Assembly (NCBI GenBank): GCA_036275695.1
Contig: DASUDI010000021.1
Coordinates: 1-64,000, forward strand
Source: Damh-18 sp036275695
Lineage (GTDB): Bacteria > Patescibacteriota > Minisyncoccia > Phycocordibacterales > UBA918
Length of the DNA: 64,000 bases
Reading direction: 5' to 3'
The notes under the pieces were generated by a model. That model was not told the DNA's origin. It ran no database searches and saw nothing but the letters and a program-made list of their open reading frames with translations. The position numbers were made by a program, and so were the translations under genes. Each line of letters begins with the position of its first letter. Position 1 is the first letter of the stretch. Positions 8,265-17,174 of the stretch are shown here, one piece after another.

Positions 8265-9587
8265 CTATTGCATCTCTGTGATAACTTCAATTTCTTCTAT
8301 ATCATCAGGGAATGTGGTAGCCCAAAATGGTCGCACTACGGTATTTGCATTTTCAATTGATTTGTAATTTGAGAGGACTTGCGTTGAGTCAGTCTTGCGC
8401 TTCCCGATGAGGTCATTTTTAAGTTTTTGCTCGTCAAATTGCCAAATGACTTTTGTATTGCCTCTAAGGGTGAAATCGAGAGAATCAAGTGTCGAAATAT
8501 CGAGTAAAGATGTTTGGGGATCAGTGTACGAAAATACTAGAGATTTTGGATCACTGAGTGTGACGGGTTCATTATTATATTCAGGGACACCTAATTCTGC
8601 TAGGTACTGTGAAAACATATTTTCCTTAAATATTGGAGCGTGTAGTGTCGCGGTCTCTTTGATGGTTGCAAGTGTGTCACCATATTCTGTTGCAGGAAGT
8701 GAGGTAAAGGTAAAGGTTATGGCGTCATCATAGAGTAGAAAGCCAGCGGGTACCTTTTCTTTGATCTGAGTTAATAAAATATTACGTAACTCGACATGAA
8801 GTTCCTGTTGTGCAGTTTGAAGGTCTGTTGGATCAATGATGTACCGATCCCCCTCAAAGCCACCTGTAAATGCCGTTGTTGATTCGGCGTAGACGGCGTC
8901 AAACTGAGGTGAACCCTTGAGTCCCGGAACAGTAAAGCGTGTTGGTTGGATGTTGTACTTCTCTCCCACTTGGTCAGCAAAAACATCTACCACAATTTTT
9001 CCTGGTATGACATCCTCCGCGCTTGCTGATGCGGCGGGCACTTCGATACTTTCTTTGATTCTAAAAATAAGTCCATCGGGTGACTCAAAACGAGTATTCG
9101 CAATAAGTTTCTGTGGTGAGCTATTGGTGTTGTAGACGAATATTTTTCCAGAGGCGGGAACCTTTGCTTCCTCTTTACCTTTTGCTTGCACTTGCTTTTC
9201 TGCGGAGGCATCAAGAGTTAGTAATTCATAACTTAACTCGCCCGCCATGGGAGTTTTCTTGGCAGATATTTCTGATTGAACCGTAATTTCACGCACTTTT
9301 GGTTGTATCGTGATGGTTGCGCCACCAATAAGAATGTTGAAGAAATACGCTCCACTGATGATTAAAAGAGAAATAAGTGCAGTAAAAAAAGCACGCTTTT
9401 TCTTTACCTTATTACCGTCAATGATATCTATCGTGTCGATATCAGATACCTGAGAGATTTCGGTAGGTGCTGGTCTTTGAATACGTGGAGAAATATCTGT
9501 CCGAGGTTGTGATGATGGCTGACGTACCTGTGTGGGGCGCTGTTGAGTTGCGGGACGAATATCTTGAAGATTCCATTTCTTTTGCAT
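8265..9587 (-). CDS. Membrane-anchored baseplate J-like domain protein
   Basis: The 440 residues start with a Pro/Gln-rich cytoplasmic segment (1-60), one transmembrane helix (about 66-88, FFTALISLLIISGAYFFNIL) and a large outside region. The stretch from about 140 to 215 (SGKIFVYNTNSSPQKL, then NTRFESPDGLIFRI, VPAASASAEDVIPGKIVVDV, GEKYNIQPTRFTVPG) follows the pattern of the baseplate-J/gp47 domain as annotated in CPR genomes. The family assignment is from memory of that pattern. It lies 15 nt after an actin-fold ATPase gene and is probably co-transcribed with it. A role in an envelope-spanning machine is inference. Confidence 0.6.
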   Translation of the reverse strand: MQKKWNLQDIRPATQQRPTQVRQPSSQPRTDISPRIQRPAPTEISQVSDIDTIDIIDGNKVKKKRAFFTALISLLIISGAYFFNILIGGATITIQPKVREITVQSEISAKKTPMAGELSYELLTLDASAEKQVQAKGKEEAKVPASGKIFVYNTNSSPQKLIANTRFESPDGLIFRIKESIEVPAASASAEDVIPGKIVVDVFADQVGEKYNIQPTRFTVPGLKGSPQFDAVYAESTTAFTGGFEGDRYIIDPTDLQTAQQELHVELRNILLTQIKEKVPAGFLLYDDAITFTFTSLPATEYGDTLATIKETATLHAPIFKENMFSQYLAELGVPEYNNEPVTLSDPKSLVFSYTDPQTSLLDISTLDSLDFTLRGNTKVIWQFDEQKLKNDLIGKRKTDSTQVLSNYKSIENANTVVRPFWATTFPDDIEEIEVITEMQ

Positions 9588-9602
9588 ACGTTTATTATAA
9601 TA

Positions 9603-10799
9603 CTATTCGGGGTCATTAATGTCGGTACATCCGTGAAGTTTGTGGAAAAAGCGAGCTCCGAGTGCGAGATACGGATCGGGTGTGGTGCCGGGCATAACCG
9701 CGCGCATGGTTTCTTCGGTGACCGTGTGTATTGTGAAATTTGAAAAATTCATTTCAGATAACGTATCTGAAATGATTGTCTGGCACGCGTTGTAAAAATG
9801 AGGGGGAGTGATAAGAATGAAATTTTTAGGAAGCACATGCTGCTCCTGCATTGCTTCTAATGCGTCTACAATGTTTTTGCGGTATTCTGCAACTGCGCTA
9901 CCAAGTGGCGTCTCATCTGAGCACGTGGTACTTGTGTACTCACTAAATTGACGTTCTAAGTCTGAAATAGGGTTACCACGGGCTCTTGAAACAGCACGAA
10001 GTGTGGTGTTTATTCCCCAAGGAACGTATGAGTTATCGATGAGTAGATTACGTTCCACAAAGCCAAATTCCGTTGCCTCTCCTGTGATGTCAATGATACA
10101 GGCGGTGTGAACATTGGGAAAAATATCGCGCAAAATACAGTATGTGACAAGCATGGTTGTGTGCGCATTCATGATCGCCTTTGGAAATATTTTTTCATGC
10201 GCTTCTTCAGCAGCATCAAGAAGTTCCTGTGGAATGATGCCAACCACATGAGATAAGGATAAGGTCTTCCCCGTTAGTCCAAATGGTGATGAGACTGCAT
10301 AGCCATTAATAGTGGTATCGACGGTTGCACGTTCGACAATTTGATATGTTTTGTGCTCATCATGTGTCACCGCAACATGTTCGAGGATGTCACGCTCAAC
10401 GCTATTGACGAGATCAGTGATGATAGATTTATTTATCTTAAAATCAGTGTCGTTGTTGTATTGGGCACTTCGCGCGATGGTGAGCGCCCATGGTGATGAA
10501 CAGGTAATAAATATCTTTGATATCTCTGCGTGTTCATCGATGTGACGTAGCGCATTCAATCCATCACTGGAAAGCATGAGTGATGCTGAGAGCAATGCCT
10601 CACGTACTCTTCGTGTATCAAGGATATCGCTCATCGTGTAATGTGCTGTTTGCCGAAAAGGTATGCGCTCGGTATACACAATGCGTGGGAGAGGCTTCTG
10701 TGGATCAGAAAGTAGTATTGCAATACCTATTGAGCCTGATGATATATCAATAAGCGCACCATATTGCGCATCATCGTGTTTTTTACCCCAAAAGAGCAT
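9603..10799 (-). CDS. Actin-fold (ASKHA) ATPase-like protein, PilM/FtsA type
   Basis: I chose the ATG at 10799 (398 residues, MLFWGKKHDD); an upstream ATG at 10817 lies across the -10 box. The opening GALIDISSGSIGIAI resembles the phosphate-1 loop of actin-fold ATPases, and ACIIDITGEATEFGFVERNLLIDNS the phosphate-2 region with its following strand. This matches PilM/FtsA-type proteins, though motifs are weak. The downstream gene encodes a single-pass membrane protein, so the pair mirrors PilM with a PilN-like partner. No pilin or secretion ATPase is in this window. Function is inferred. Confidence 0.55.
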   Translation of the reverse strand: MLFWGKKHDDAQYGALIDISSGSIGIAILLSDPQKPLPRIVYTERIPFRQTAHYTMSDILDTRRVREALLSASLMLSSDGLNALRHIDEHAEISKIFITCSSPWALTIARSAQYNNDTDFKINKSIITDLVNSVERDILEHVAVTHDEHKTYQIVERATVDTTINGYAVSSPFGLTGKTLSLSHVVGIIPQELLDAAEEAHEKIFPKAIMNAHTTMLVTYCILRDIFPNVHTACIIDITGEATEFGFVERNLLIDNSYVPWGINTTLRAVSRARGNPISDLERQFSEYTSTTCSDETPLGSAVAEYRKNIVDALEAMQEQHVLPKNFILITPPHFYNACQTIISDTLSEMNFSNFTIHTVTEETMRAVMPGTTPDPYLALGARFFHKLHGCTDINDPE

Positions 10800-10805
10800 A
10801 GGCTC

Positions 10806-10811
10806 ATTATA
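10806..10811 (-). promoter_or_regulatory. -10 box TATAAT of the ASKHA/baseplate-J pair
   Basis: TATAAT ends 6 nt before the ATG at 10799, predicting a leaderless mRNA and arguing against the in-frame ATG at 10817. The -35 region is weak. Confidence 0.55.
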
Positions 10812-10869
10812 CCTCATGCCACGTATGATTTGTATGTATATATGGGAATACGGATGAGTAGCGGCGTGT

Positions 10870-12813
10870 TTATGAAAGCACAGCCTTTATGCGACGAATC
10901 CCTCGTGCTGACGACTCTTCTTTAATAATTTTGAATGTGCCCGTAATAAGTCCCGTCTCCTCGACATGTGGACCGCCACATAATTCTCGTGAATATACCA
11001 CACCGTCAGTGTCAGTAATAGTATACACCTTTACAGTATCTGGATATTTGTCCCAGAAACTTCCCTCAATGCTTGAGTCGTTTTGCGCCTCACTTTTGGG
11101 AATGGTTTCAATTGATACCCGCGCTTGTTTCTGTATGGCATTATTCACATAGGATTCGACGCGGGTAATGACATCAGGGGCAACTTTATCATCGTGAGTA
11201 AAATCAAAACGAAGGCGTTCGCTGGTGATATTTGACCCCGCTTGATGTACGTGGCTCCCTAATTCTTTTCGCAATCCCGCAAGAAGGAGGTGTGTCGCAG
11301 TATGGTACATGACCACTTTTTCTGAGTGATCAGCAAGTCCGCCTTTGAATTTTTGCTCGGAGCCCGCTCTTGATGTCTCTCGGTGTTTTTCCATGAGTGA
11401 CTTAAATTCGTCTATGGCAACGGTCATGCCCCGTTCCTTCGCGATTTCAATGGTGAGTTCAACGGGAAAACCGTACGTCGTAAACAAGTTAAATGCATTT
11501 TCGCCCGTTATAAAACGAGCTTGTTGTACCTCACGCGATGAATCCTTCACTACCACATTTCCTTCACGTTTCACGGGCACAGTAAGCTTGATTGCTATTT
11601 TATTAAACTCTTTGAGTCCGTTTTCAAGTGTTTTTCTGAACTGCGTTTCCTCACCAATGATGCTATCAATAATATCAGACTCACGTTCTGTAAGGGTGGG
11701 GTAGTGATTTTTGTAGTGCGCAATAACCGTGCGCGCGAGCGATGCAAGTTCATGGTGTGGTATGCCAACAATATCTGCGTAGCGTACCGTACGCCGTAGG
11801 AGTCTGCGTGTAAAATATCCCTGATCAGTGTTGCTTGGGTACACTCCATCAGCAATCATAAATACAGCCCCACGAATATGATCAGCAATGATGCGAAATG
11901 CCTGTGTGTGCTCTGAATACTTCTTACCCGTTAATTTTTCGATATGCTCGATGATTGCATAGAGCGTGTCAATCATAAATACGTCAGCATTGTTGTTTGC
12001 TGCCGCGGTAATGCGCTCCAATCCCCCTCCAAAATCGACATTTTGCTTGGGAAGTTTTGAAAAAGTGCCGTCCGCGTTCTTGATGTATTCAATGAATACA
12101 TTGTTGCCAATTTCGATGAAACGACCACAGTCACAGTTTGGGTGACAATGCTCCCCATAGGCTGTGTCATGCGGTATTCCAAAGTCATAAAACATTTCTG
12201 TATCAGGACCACCTATTTCACCAACCGGCATGTTGTCGGGTATACCCGCGCGTGACCACCAGTTCTTTTTTGCGTTGTAGTAAAATATGCGTTCACCTTC
12301 ACGCATGCCTCGCTTACTCCCCTCTTCCTCGGTGCCAATGTCAGCGGCTATACACGAAATACCACGCTCAGCAAAAAGTTTCTGCCACAATTCAGCCGAA
12401 ACAGTATCTTTAGGTACTCCGGTGTGATTGTCGCCAATAAATGCACTTACATAGAGGTTTTGGGGATTAAGTCCAATTTCATCAATGAGAAATTGAAACA
12501 TCCACGGTATTTGTTCCTCCTTAAAGAAGTCACCAAGTGACCAATTTCCAAGCATTTCAAAAAAAGTAGTGTGGCGATTATCCCCAACGTCCTCAATATC
12601 TTCTGCACGAAAACATTTTTGAGAATCAGTGAGTCGTGTACCCATAGGGTGTGTCTCCCCCATGAGAAAAGGCACAAGCGGCTGCATACCACTTCCCGTG
12701 AAGAGTGTCGTAGGGTCATTTTCGGGTACGAGTGAAGATGAGGGAATAATTACGTGTCCCCGCTTCTCCATATACGCAAGAAAGCGGGCGCGAATGTCAT
12801 GTGCTGATATCAT
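10870..12813 (-). CDS. alaS: Alanine-tRNA ligase, short form
   Basis: Charges tRNA-Ala; a tRNA-Ala(UGC) lies at 40087. It has 647 residues against about 875 in E. coli. The class II catalytic core is present (GSGMQPLVPFLMG, FRAEDIEDVGDNRHTTFFEMLGNWS), then the tRNA-recognition part and the editing domain with HTATH near residue 501 and CGGPH near 611. The frame stops right after the editing domain, so the C-terminal dimerisation/tRNA-elbow domain (C-Ala) is missing. The stop is clean and the ending looks natural, so I read this as a reduced enzyme rather than a broken gene. Confidence 0.95.
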   Translation of the reverse strand: MISAHDIRARFLAYMEKRGHVIIPSSSLVPENDPTTLFTGSGMQPLVPFLMGETHPMGTRLTDSQKCFRAEDIEDVGDNRHTTFFEMLGNWSLGDFFKEEQIPWMFQFLIDEIGLNPQNLYVSAFIGDNHTGVPKDTVSAELWQKLFAERGISCIAADIGTEEEGSKRGMREGERIFYYNAKKNWWSRAGIPDNMPVGEIGGPDTEMFYDFGIPHDTAYGEHCHPNCDCGRFIEIGNNVFIEYIKNADGTFSKLPKQNVDFGGGLERITAAANNNADVFMIDTLYAIIEHIEKLTGKKYSEHTQAFRIIADHIRGAVFMIADGVYPSNTDQGYFTRRLLRRTVRYADIVGIPHHELASLARTVIAHYKNHYPTLTERESDIIDSIIGEETQFRKTLENGLKEFNKIAIKLTVPVKREGNVVVKDSSREVQQARFITGENAFNLFTTYGFPVELTIEIAKERGMTVAIDEFKSLMEKHRETSRAGSEQKFKGGLADHSEKVVMYHTATHLLLAGLRKELGSHVHQAGSNITSERLRFDFTHDDKVAPDVITRVESYVNNAIQKQARVSIETIPKSEAQNDSSIEGSFWDKYPDTVKVYTITDTDGVVYSRELCGGPHVEETGLITGTFKIIKEESSARGIRRIKAVLS

Positions 12814-12820
12814 GGTGATA

Positions 12821-12826
12821 ACTATA
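12821..12826 (-). promoter_or_regulatory. -10 box TATAGT of alaS
   Basis: TATAGT ends 7 nt before the alaS ATG, within the 41-nt gap after the protease gene. No good -35. Confidence 0.4.
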
Positions 12827-12854
12827 CAAGAAAGAATAATATTTTCTAGGGCTA

Positions 12855-14144
12855 CTACTCAGACACTTCTGCGGTTGGGAAAAGTTTCGCGAGGTCATTT
12901 TTAACCGTTAGAATAGGTCCCGCGCCACATATGATAAGTGCGTCAGGTGAGAGATATGTTTGCAATGCTTTGTGTACCTGCTCACACGTTAAAGCGGTGA
13001 GTGAACGCTTAAACAGTGTAAATGCATCCTCAGAAATACCGGTTTTGTACCGAGTGTGTGCTTCTGCTACTTTCTTTATGAGACTATCTTCAATCAGGGT
13101 ATACCGTGTAACGAGAATTTGTTTAAAACGATTGAGTTCTGCCTCTGTAATACCCTCTGTATGTATGGCGCGTATTTCACGAAGCGTCGAAGTAATGCCA
13201 CGAATCGTGTCACGTGGACTAAAAAAGGTCATAATGCGCCATACGCCAGTTTCTTGGCTTGTGAGCGATTCAATACGTGCGTAAATCCCATACGTAAGAC
13301 CTTCCTTTTCTCGTACGGTACTCATAAGTCTTCCGGTAAATCCACCGTAGAGTCCCAGTACACTTATGCCAAACAGTAACGCGGGGTAATCGTGATGAGT
13401 ACGTGTAATGGGGATTGTGCCACCAATACTAAACTCTATATTTTGCTTACTGGGAACATGGCGGAGTGTGATGTTTGTCTCAGTATGTGACTGTATATCA
13501 CGTGGTGTATACCATAAAGTATCCCCACTGATTTTTCTCGGGTGAATATGTGTAAGCTTCTTTTGAATTCGTGCGAGAGTTGCACTTTTTCCGCCAGCGG
13601 TATAGTGCCAGGGACAAGAAAGGAGTATCGCGTGCAACGTCCGTATATCTGAAACAGTGACGCGCGAAATTTCTGTAATTAACGCATCAATATCGAAGAC
13701 AGCCCTTCTATCATCAGGAGTAAATGATGCCTGCGCGAATAAGCGGTATGCATGAGATCGCGCGTCCTCTTTCGAGTCAGTGAGTGTGTTTGTGAGTAGT
13801 GTTTTAATTCGTTTCAATTCGTGTTGAGGAAATGTCGGTTCAATAAGCATTGCTTCAATGAGCGCAAGAACTTTCGGTACGGTTGAGTCTGTTGTCTGCA
13901 TAATTACATCAATGTACCCAGCATCAAGTGATACTGAAATATCTGCCCCTAAAACTCCAAGTGCGTTTTGAAATTGCTCTCGTGTATGCATGCGGGTTCC
14001 AGCAGTAAGCAGTTCGCAATATACGAGACGACGAGCATGCTCCCGAGCACTATATGGTGTGAATGCGCGTATCGAAAGTATCATTGTGGTGAGATGTTCG
14101 TATTCACGGACAATGTGTGTGTGGGTGAGTTTCTGTGTTTCCAT
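12855..14144 (-). CDS. M16 (insulinase-type) peptidase family, non-catalytic subunit
   Basis: The 429 residues have the two-lobe M16 architecture. The zinc motif HxxEH is absent: the corresponding helix reads RLVYCELLTAGT. The C-terminal lobe keeps the typical substrate-binding stretch GRLMSTVREKEGLTYGIYA with its Arg and Tyr. This is the pattern of the inactive partner in heterodimeric M16 proteases such as mitochondrial MPP-alpha. The neighbouring gene, 9 nt upstream, encodes the partner with an intact zinc site, so the two probably form one enzyme. Substrate unknown. No signal peptide is seen, so a cytoplasmic location is likely. Confidence 0.85.
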   Translation of the reverse strand: METQKLTHTHIVREYEHLTTMILSIRAFTPYSAREHARRLVYCELLTAGTRMHTREQFQNALGVLGADISVSLDAGYIDVIMQTTDSTVPKVLALIEAMLIEPTFPQHELKRIKTLLTNTLTDSKEDARSHAYRLFAQASFTPDDRRAVFDIDALITEISRVTVSDIRTLHAILLSCPWHYTAGGKSATLARIQKKLTHIHPRKISGDTLWYTPRDIQSHTETNITLRHVPSKQNIEFSIGGTIPITRTHHDYPALLFGISVLGLYGGFTGRLMSTVREKEGLTYGIYARIESLTSQETGVWRIMTFFSPRDTIRGITSTLREIRAIHTEGITEAELNRFKQILVTRYTLIEDSLIKKVAEAHTRYKTGISEDAFTLFKRSLTALTCEQVHKALQTYLSPDALIICGAGPILTVKNDLAKLFPTAEVSE

Positions 14145-14153
14145 GATTATTGA

Positions 14154-15476
14154 TTATTTTGTAGGAATATTCGTGCCGATAAATGAGCCAATGGTGAGCA
14201 CATCTTCTGCGAAGAGTGTTTGAATCCTTGTGAGAATTTCCTTTGCGGTAATGTGTCTGAGTATATCTTCTGTTTCGTAAAAATGTTCCCACGCATCCGC
14301 ACTCATATATTCAACTAATTCTTGCGCGATACCAAGACTGCTCGAGCGAGTGATGTATTCAGCGGTAATACTGCGCGCGATAACTTTTTTGAGGTGTGGC
14401 TGTATATCAGCAATGGTGAGAGTATCCAGAATTTTTCGTATTTTCGCGTAAATTTTTTTGTGATTAGTTTTCTTAGTGAGATGCACGGTAAGCATGCCAA
14501 CATTCGTATCATATGTTGGTTCGAGCATGGTAGAGACTGCTGAGGCAAGTCCTGTATCGACAAGTTTCTTGTGTAAAATACTATCCTCTTCTCCCGCAAG
14601 AATGGTCAGCGCAGTCATAGTTTCAAACCAAGATATGTGGGGAAAGCCGTCGTGTCGAAACGCAAGAGAAAGTATATTCTTTGTAGAATTTCGTTTAATG
14701 CTCACGGTACGCACACCTTCTTGTTTTGGCTCGTGAATTGAAAGTCTTGATATTGTTTTTGTTGAGGAAGTAAGATGGGCAAAGTGCTCAATGACCACGT
14801 GCTTCATAGTCGATTCAGAAACATCTCCAACAATGATGAGGGTGGCGTTATTGGGGACATAGTATGTATTGTAGAATTGCGTTAACTTTTCACAGGTATA
14901 CGATTCTATATCTTCACGATAACCAATAGTTTCATGTCCATACGGGTGCGTGTGGAGTGCGGTACCAACTATACCCACTGAAAGAGCAAAATCTTCATCA
15001 CCCGCGTACATATCATATTCGCTGAGTACATTTGCTCGCTCTGGAAGAAATTCAGCGTCTGTGAGCACCATGTCTCGCATGCGCTCTGCTTCAATACGAA
15101 GCGCTCGACTAAAATGGTGTTTTGGATATGAAAAATAGTAACAGGTACGATCCTTCCATGTATTTGCGTTAAGTGTGATTCCTGTTTCTCGCTCAAATTG
15201 CATTGCGCTCGAATCTATCCCCGCGTCAATGTCGTGTTTTGTGGGTTTAAAGAGCATATGTTCGAGCATGTGTGCGATTCCGGTTTCACCACGATTTTCA
15301 TCACGTGAGCCGACTTTATACATAATATTTGAGGTAATGATACCTGTTTTTGGCATATGCAGAAAAAGTACTTGCAAGCCATTGGTGCTCAATGTGTATA
15401 ACGAGAGTGAGCCAACACTTTTTTGTAATGACAATACTGGTTTTTTAGTACGTTTCGGATTGTTCTTTGATGTCAT
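14154..15476 (-). CDS. M16 zinc peptidase, catalytic subunit
   Basis: I chose the ATG at 15476 (440 residues, MTSKNNPKRTKK), since the frame upstream lies inside the HD-protein gene. The zinc motif HMLEH is at residues 69-73, inside GETGIAHMLEHMLFKPTK, and a downstream Glu in ERANVLSEYDMY supplies the third ligand. The rest follows the M16B pattern (NATLIIVGDVSESTM). It overlaps the HD-protein gene by 32 nt and is followed by the inactive M16 subunit, suggesting an MPP-like two-subunit protease. The role in CPR cells is unknown. Confidence 0.9.
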   Translation of the reverse strand: MTSKNNPKRTKKPVLSLQKSVGSLSLYTLSTNGLQVLFLHMPKTGIITSNIMYKVGSRDENRGETGIAHMLEHMLFKPTKHDIDAGIDSSAMQFERETGITLNANTWKDRTCYYFSYPKHHFSRALRIEAERMRDMVLTDAEFLPERANVLSEYDMYAGDEDFALSVGIVGTALHTHPYGHETIGYREDIESYTCEKLTQFYNTYYVPNNATLIIVGDVSESTMKHVVIEHFAHLTSSTKTISRLSIHEPKQEGVRTVSIKRNSTKNILSLAFRHDGFPHISWFETMTALTILAGEEDSILHKKLVDTGLASAVSTMLEPTYDTNVGMLTVHLTKKTNHKKIYAKIRKILDTLTIADIQPHLKKVIARSITAEYITRSSSLGIAQELVEYMSADAWEHFYETEDILRHITAKEILTRIQTLFAEDVLTIGSFIGTNIPTK

Positions 15477-16041
15477 GAATGAAGTTTTTATATTCTGCAA
15501 ATACAGCATTAAATTCTGAAAGTATGGGATTTCTCAATCTTCGATTGAGTGCGTTACTTAATTCTTGGTAATAATGAATGCGCTCATCGTGTTGGGTCCC
15601 GTACTCTGATATAAACCCAGTGTAGTCATTGATGTACTCTTCAATAATTGAGCGCATAGTATGAATCTTCCCTGCCGCAAGAACCATGAGTGCTTCGTCG
15701 GGAGCGATTTTTAATTGTTTAAAAAATTCCTTGCGCTGCTCATTGCGTCCACGAGTATCATCAGAGGTAAGTGGTGGTTCGGTTATGCTCTCAACGATAT
15801 GCGTAACAGTTGGTCCAAAATCATCAGTCATTTCCTCACGTGAGTAATCAGTGTTATGCAATGTTTCGTGCAACAAGGCAGAAACAATTGTGTGCTCATC
15901 CTCCGTATAGTCAGCAATAATCATTGCAGTTGCAAATAGATGCGTGATATATGGATAAGGGACTGAACCCTTGCGCACCTGCCCCGCGTGGAGTACTGAT
16001 GCAGCCCGAATGGCTTGTTCTACTGGGAAAGTGTACCGCAT
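15445..16041 (-). CDS. HD-fold protein related to RelA/SpoT hydrolase domains, degenerate site
   Basis: I chose the ATG at 16041 (198 residues, MRYTFPVEQAIRAAS). The layout matches the HD domain of SpoT-like proteins: HAGQVRKGSVPYPYITHLFATA, SALLHETLHNTD and MVLAAGKIHTMRSI. The usual HD pair is HE here (LLHET), and the Asp of the LADRLHN-type motif appears to be Gly (AAGKIHTM). Hydrolysis of ppGpp is therefore doubtful and no synthetase domain is present. The C-terminus is helical. It lies just past the alkyltransferase stop and overlaps the M16 gene by 32 nt. Confidence 0.7.
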   Translation of the reverse strand: MRYTFPVEQAIRAASVLHAGQVRKGSVPYPYITHLFATAMIIADYTEDEHTIVSALLHETLHNTDYSREEMTDDFGPTVTHIVESITEPPLTSDDTRGRNEQRKEFFKQLKIAPDEALMVLAAGKIHTMRSIIEEYINDYTGFISEYGTQHDERIHYYQELSNALNRRLRNPILSEFNAVFAEYKNFIHDIKEQSETY

Positions 16042-16042
16042 A

Positions 16043-16327
16043 CTATGTGAGTGTTTTGAAATTTGTCTTTCGCTCTCTTTCAAGGATTCGTTTTTTAACA
16101 ACTGATCCGCCCCTATTATACCCACCTAGGGTACCATTTGCACGTATAACACGATGGCATGGGATATTTGGGTTAAAATTCGCGCTCATGATGCGTGCAA
16201 CCGCACGCGCCGCGTGAGGATTGCCTGCCAAAATAGAGACCTCTTTATAACTCTTTGTGTGACCTGCGGGGATTGAGGCAACGATTTCGAGCACGTGTGA
16301 TTTAAAATCATTTTTTGCGTTGCGCAT
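16043..16327 (-). CDS. Methylguanine-DNA methyltransferase-like DNA-binding protein
   Basis: I chose the ATG at 16327 (94 residues, MRNAKNDFKSHVL). It is a stand-alone DNA-binding/active-site domain of the Ogt/MGMT family: IPAGHTKSYKEVS, the helix-turn-helix GNPHAARAVARIMSANFNPNIP, then the acceptor motif PCHRV and GGYNRGG. The acceptor cysteine is present, so it could repair alkylated guanine; small proteins of this size are also annotated as alkyltransferase-like. The N-terminal domain of full-length Ogt is absent. It overlaps the nuclease gene upstream by 20 nt. Confidence 0.88.
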   Translation of the reverse strand: MRNAKNDFKSHVLEIVASIPAGHTKSYKEVSILAGNPHAARAVARIMSANFNPNIPCHRVIRANGTLGGYNRGGSVVKKRILERERKTNFKTLT

Positions 16328-17093
16328 ATATTTTCTGTAACTTTTTACCAGCTGCTTCACGATAGGGACAGAACTCACAGGATTCACCCACTTTAGGAAA
16401 TATATCACATTCAAGGCATGATTTAATATCGCTCAGGGTTTGTTCAATCCATAGATAGTCACCTTCACAGGGGACAAGTGTAGTCTTGAAGTGGAGGGTG
16501 TCATCAAATGAATCATAGTCAGTCCGCGCGTTTGCGTATACAAAATACCCTGTTTTTTCGACATCAAATCCATTTTTCATGAGAAGCCATTGGTACACAC
16601 CAATCTGCCTCCTATACTGCTCCTCCCATGATGAATCAGCAAGTGTCTCGATGGATCCCTCCTTTGATGTTGCTTTATAATCAACCACAATGAGTTTGCC
16701 CGTGTCATTGACCCAAATATCATCAACAGCTCCTGATACTGTGAACCCTGTATTGTCGTGCTTGTGCTCAAGTCCCAAAAAATTATCTCTCCATACCGGT
16801 AATTCGGGATGTGCAAATGGTCTCGCATGTACACCATATGCTTGCATGATGGGATGTTGTGTCTCGTTTTTACGATGCACATCAAACTCTTTTTTAAACA
16901 ATTCATCAACGGCAACATTTAGGGTAAATGCAGGTCCTCGCGGTCGAGCGGTACCGAGTTTGTTGTCAAGGTAAAAACATCTCGGACATTCAATGTACAA
17001 ATCTATTTTTGATCGAGAAAGGCGCCACTTCGGCCCCCCATAATTCCAGTCACTATTTCTGTTTGGATTATATTTTTTAGTAAAAGTTGCCAT
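16308..17093 (-). CDS. PD-(D/E)XK nuclease with probable Fe-S cluster (RecB/Cas4-like)
   Basis: The 261 residues show the PD-(D/E)XK signature: GAVDDIW (Asp124/125), VVDYKAT (Asp138, Lys140) and a QIGVYQW motif near 163. Cysteines at 36 and 39 (ECPRC) and at 239 and 242 (ESCEFC) flank the fold, with a further pair at 226 and 229. This is the arrangement of Cas4 and AddB, where four cysteines hold a 4Fe-4S cluster. No helicase, cas gene or CRISPR array is nearby, so a repair role is more likely than a CRISPR role. It heads an overlapping gene train. Confidence 0.85.
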   Translation of the reverse strand: MATFTKKYNPNRNSDWNYGGPKWRLSRSKIDLYIECPRCFYLDNKLGTARPRGPAFTLNVAVDELFKKEFDVHRKNETQHPIMQAYGVHARPFAHPELPVWRDNFLGLEHKHDNTGFTVSGAVDDIWVNDTGKLIVVDYKATSKEGSIETLADSSWEEQYRRQIGVYQWLLMKNGFDVEKTGYFVYANARTDYDSFDDTLHFKTTLVPCEGDYLWIEQTLSDIKSCLECDIFPKVGESCEFCPYREAAGKKLQKIYAQRKK

Positions 17094-17124
17094 TTGTAAA
17101 TTATACCACGAAGATATGACTTAC

Positions 17125-17152
17125 AAAAAAATCTCCGTATGGAGATTTTTTT
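17125..17152 (-). terminator. Bidirectional intrinsic terminator
   Basis: A 12-bp perfect stem (17125-17136 with 17141-17152) with A7 on one side and T7 on the other, loop GTAT. It lies 22 nt past the stop of the gene at 17175. Confidence 0.85.
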
Positions 17153-17174
17153 GTGCGCATGATACATCAAATAT

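Noticed and set aside
16308..17093. Cas4 of a CRISPR system
   Set aside because: No repeats, no other cas genes; the surrounding genes are repair and housekeeping.
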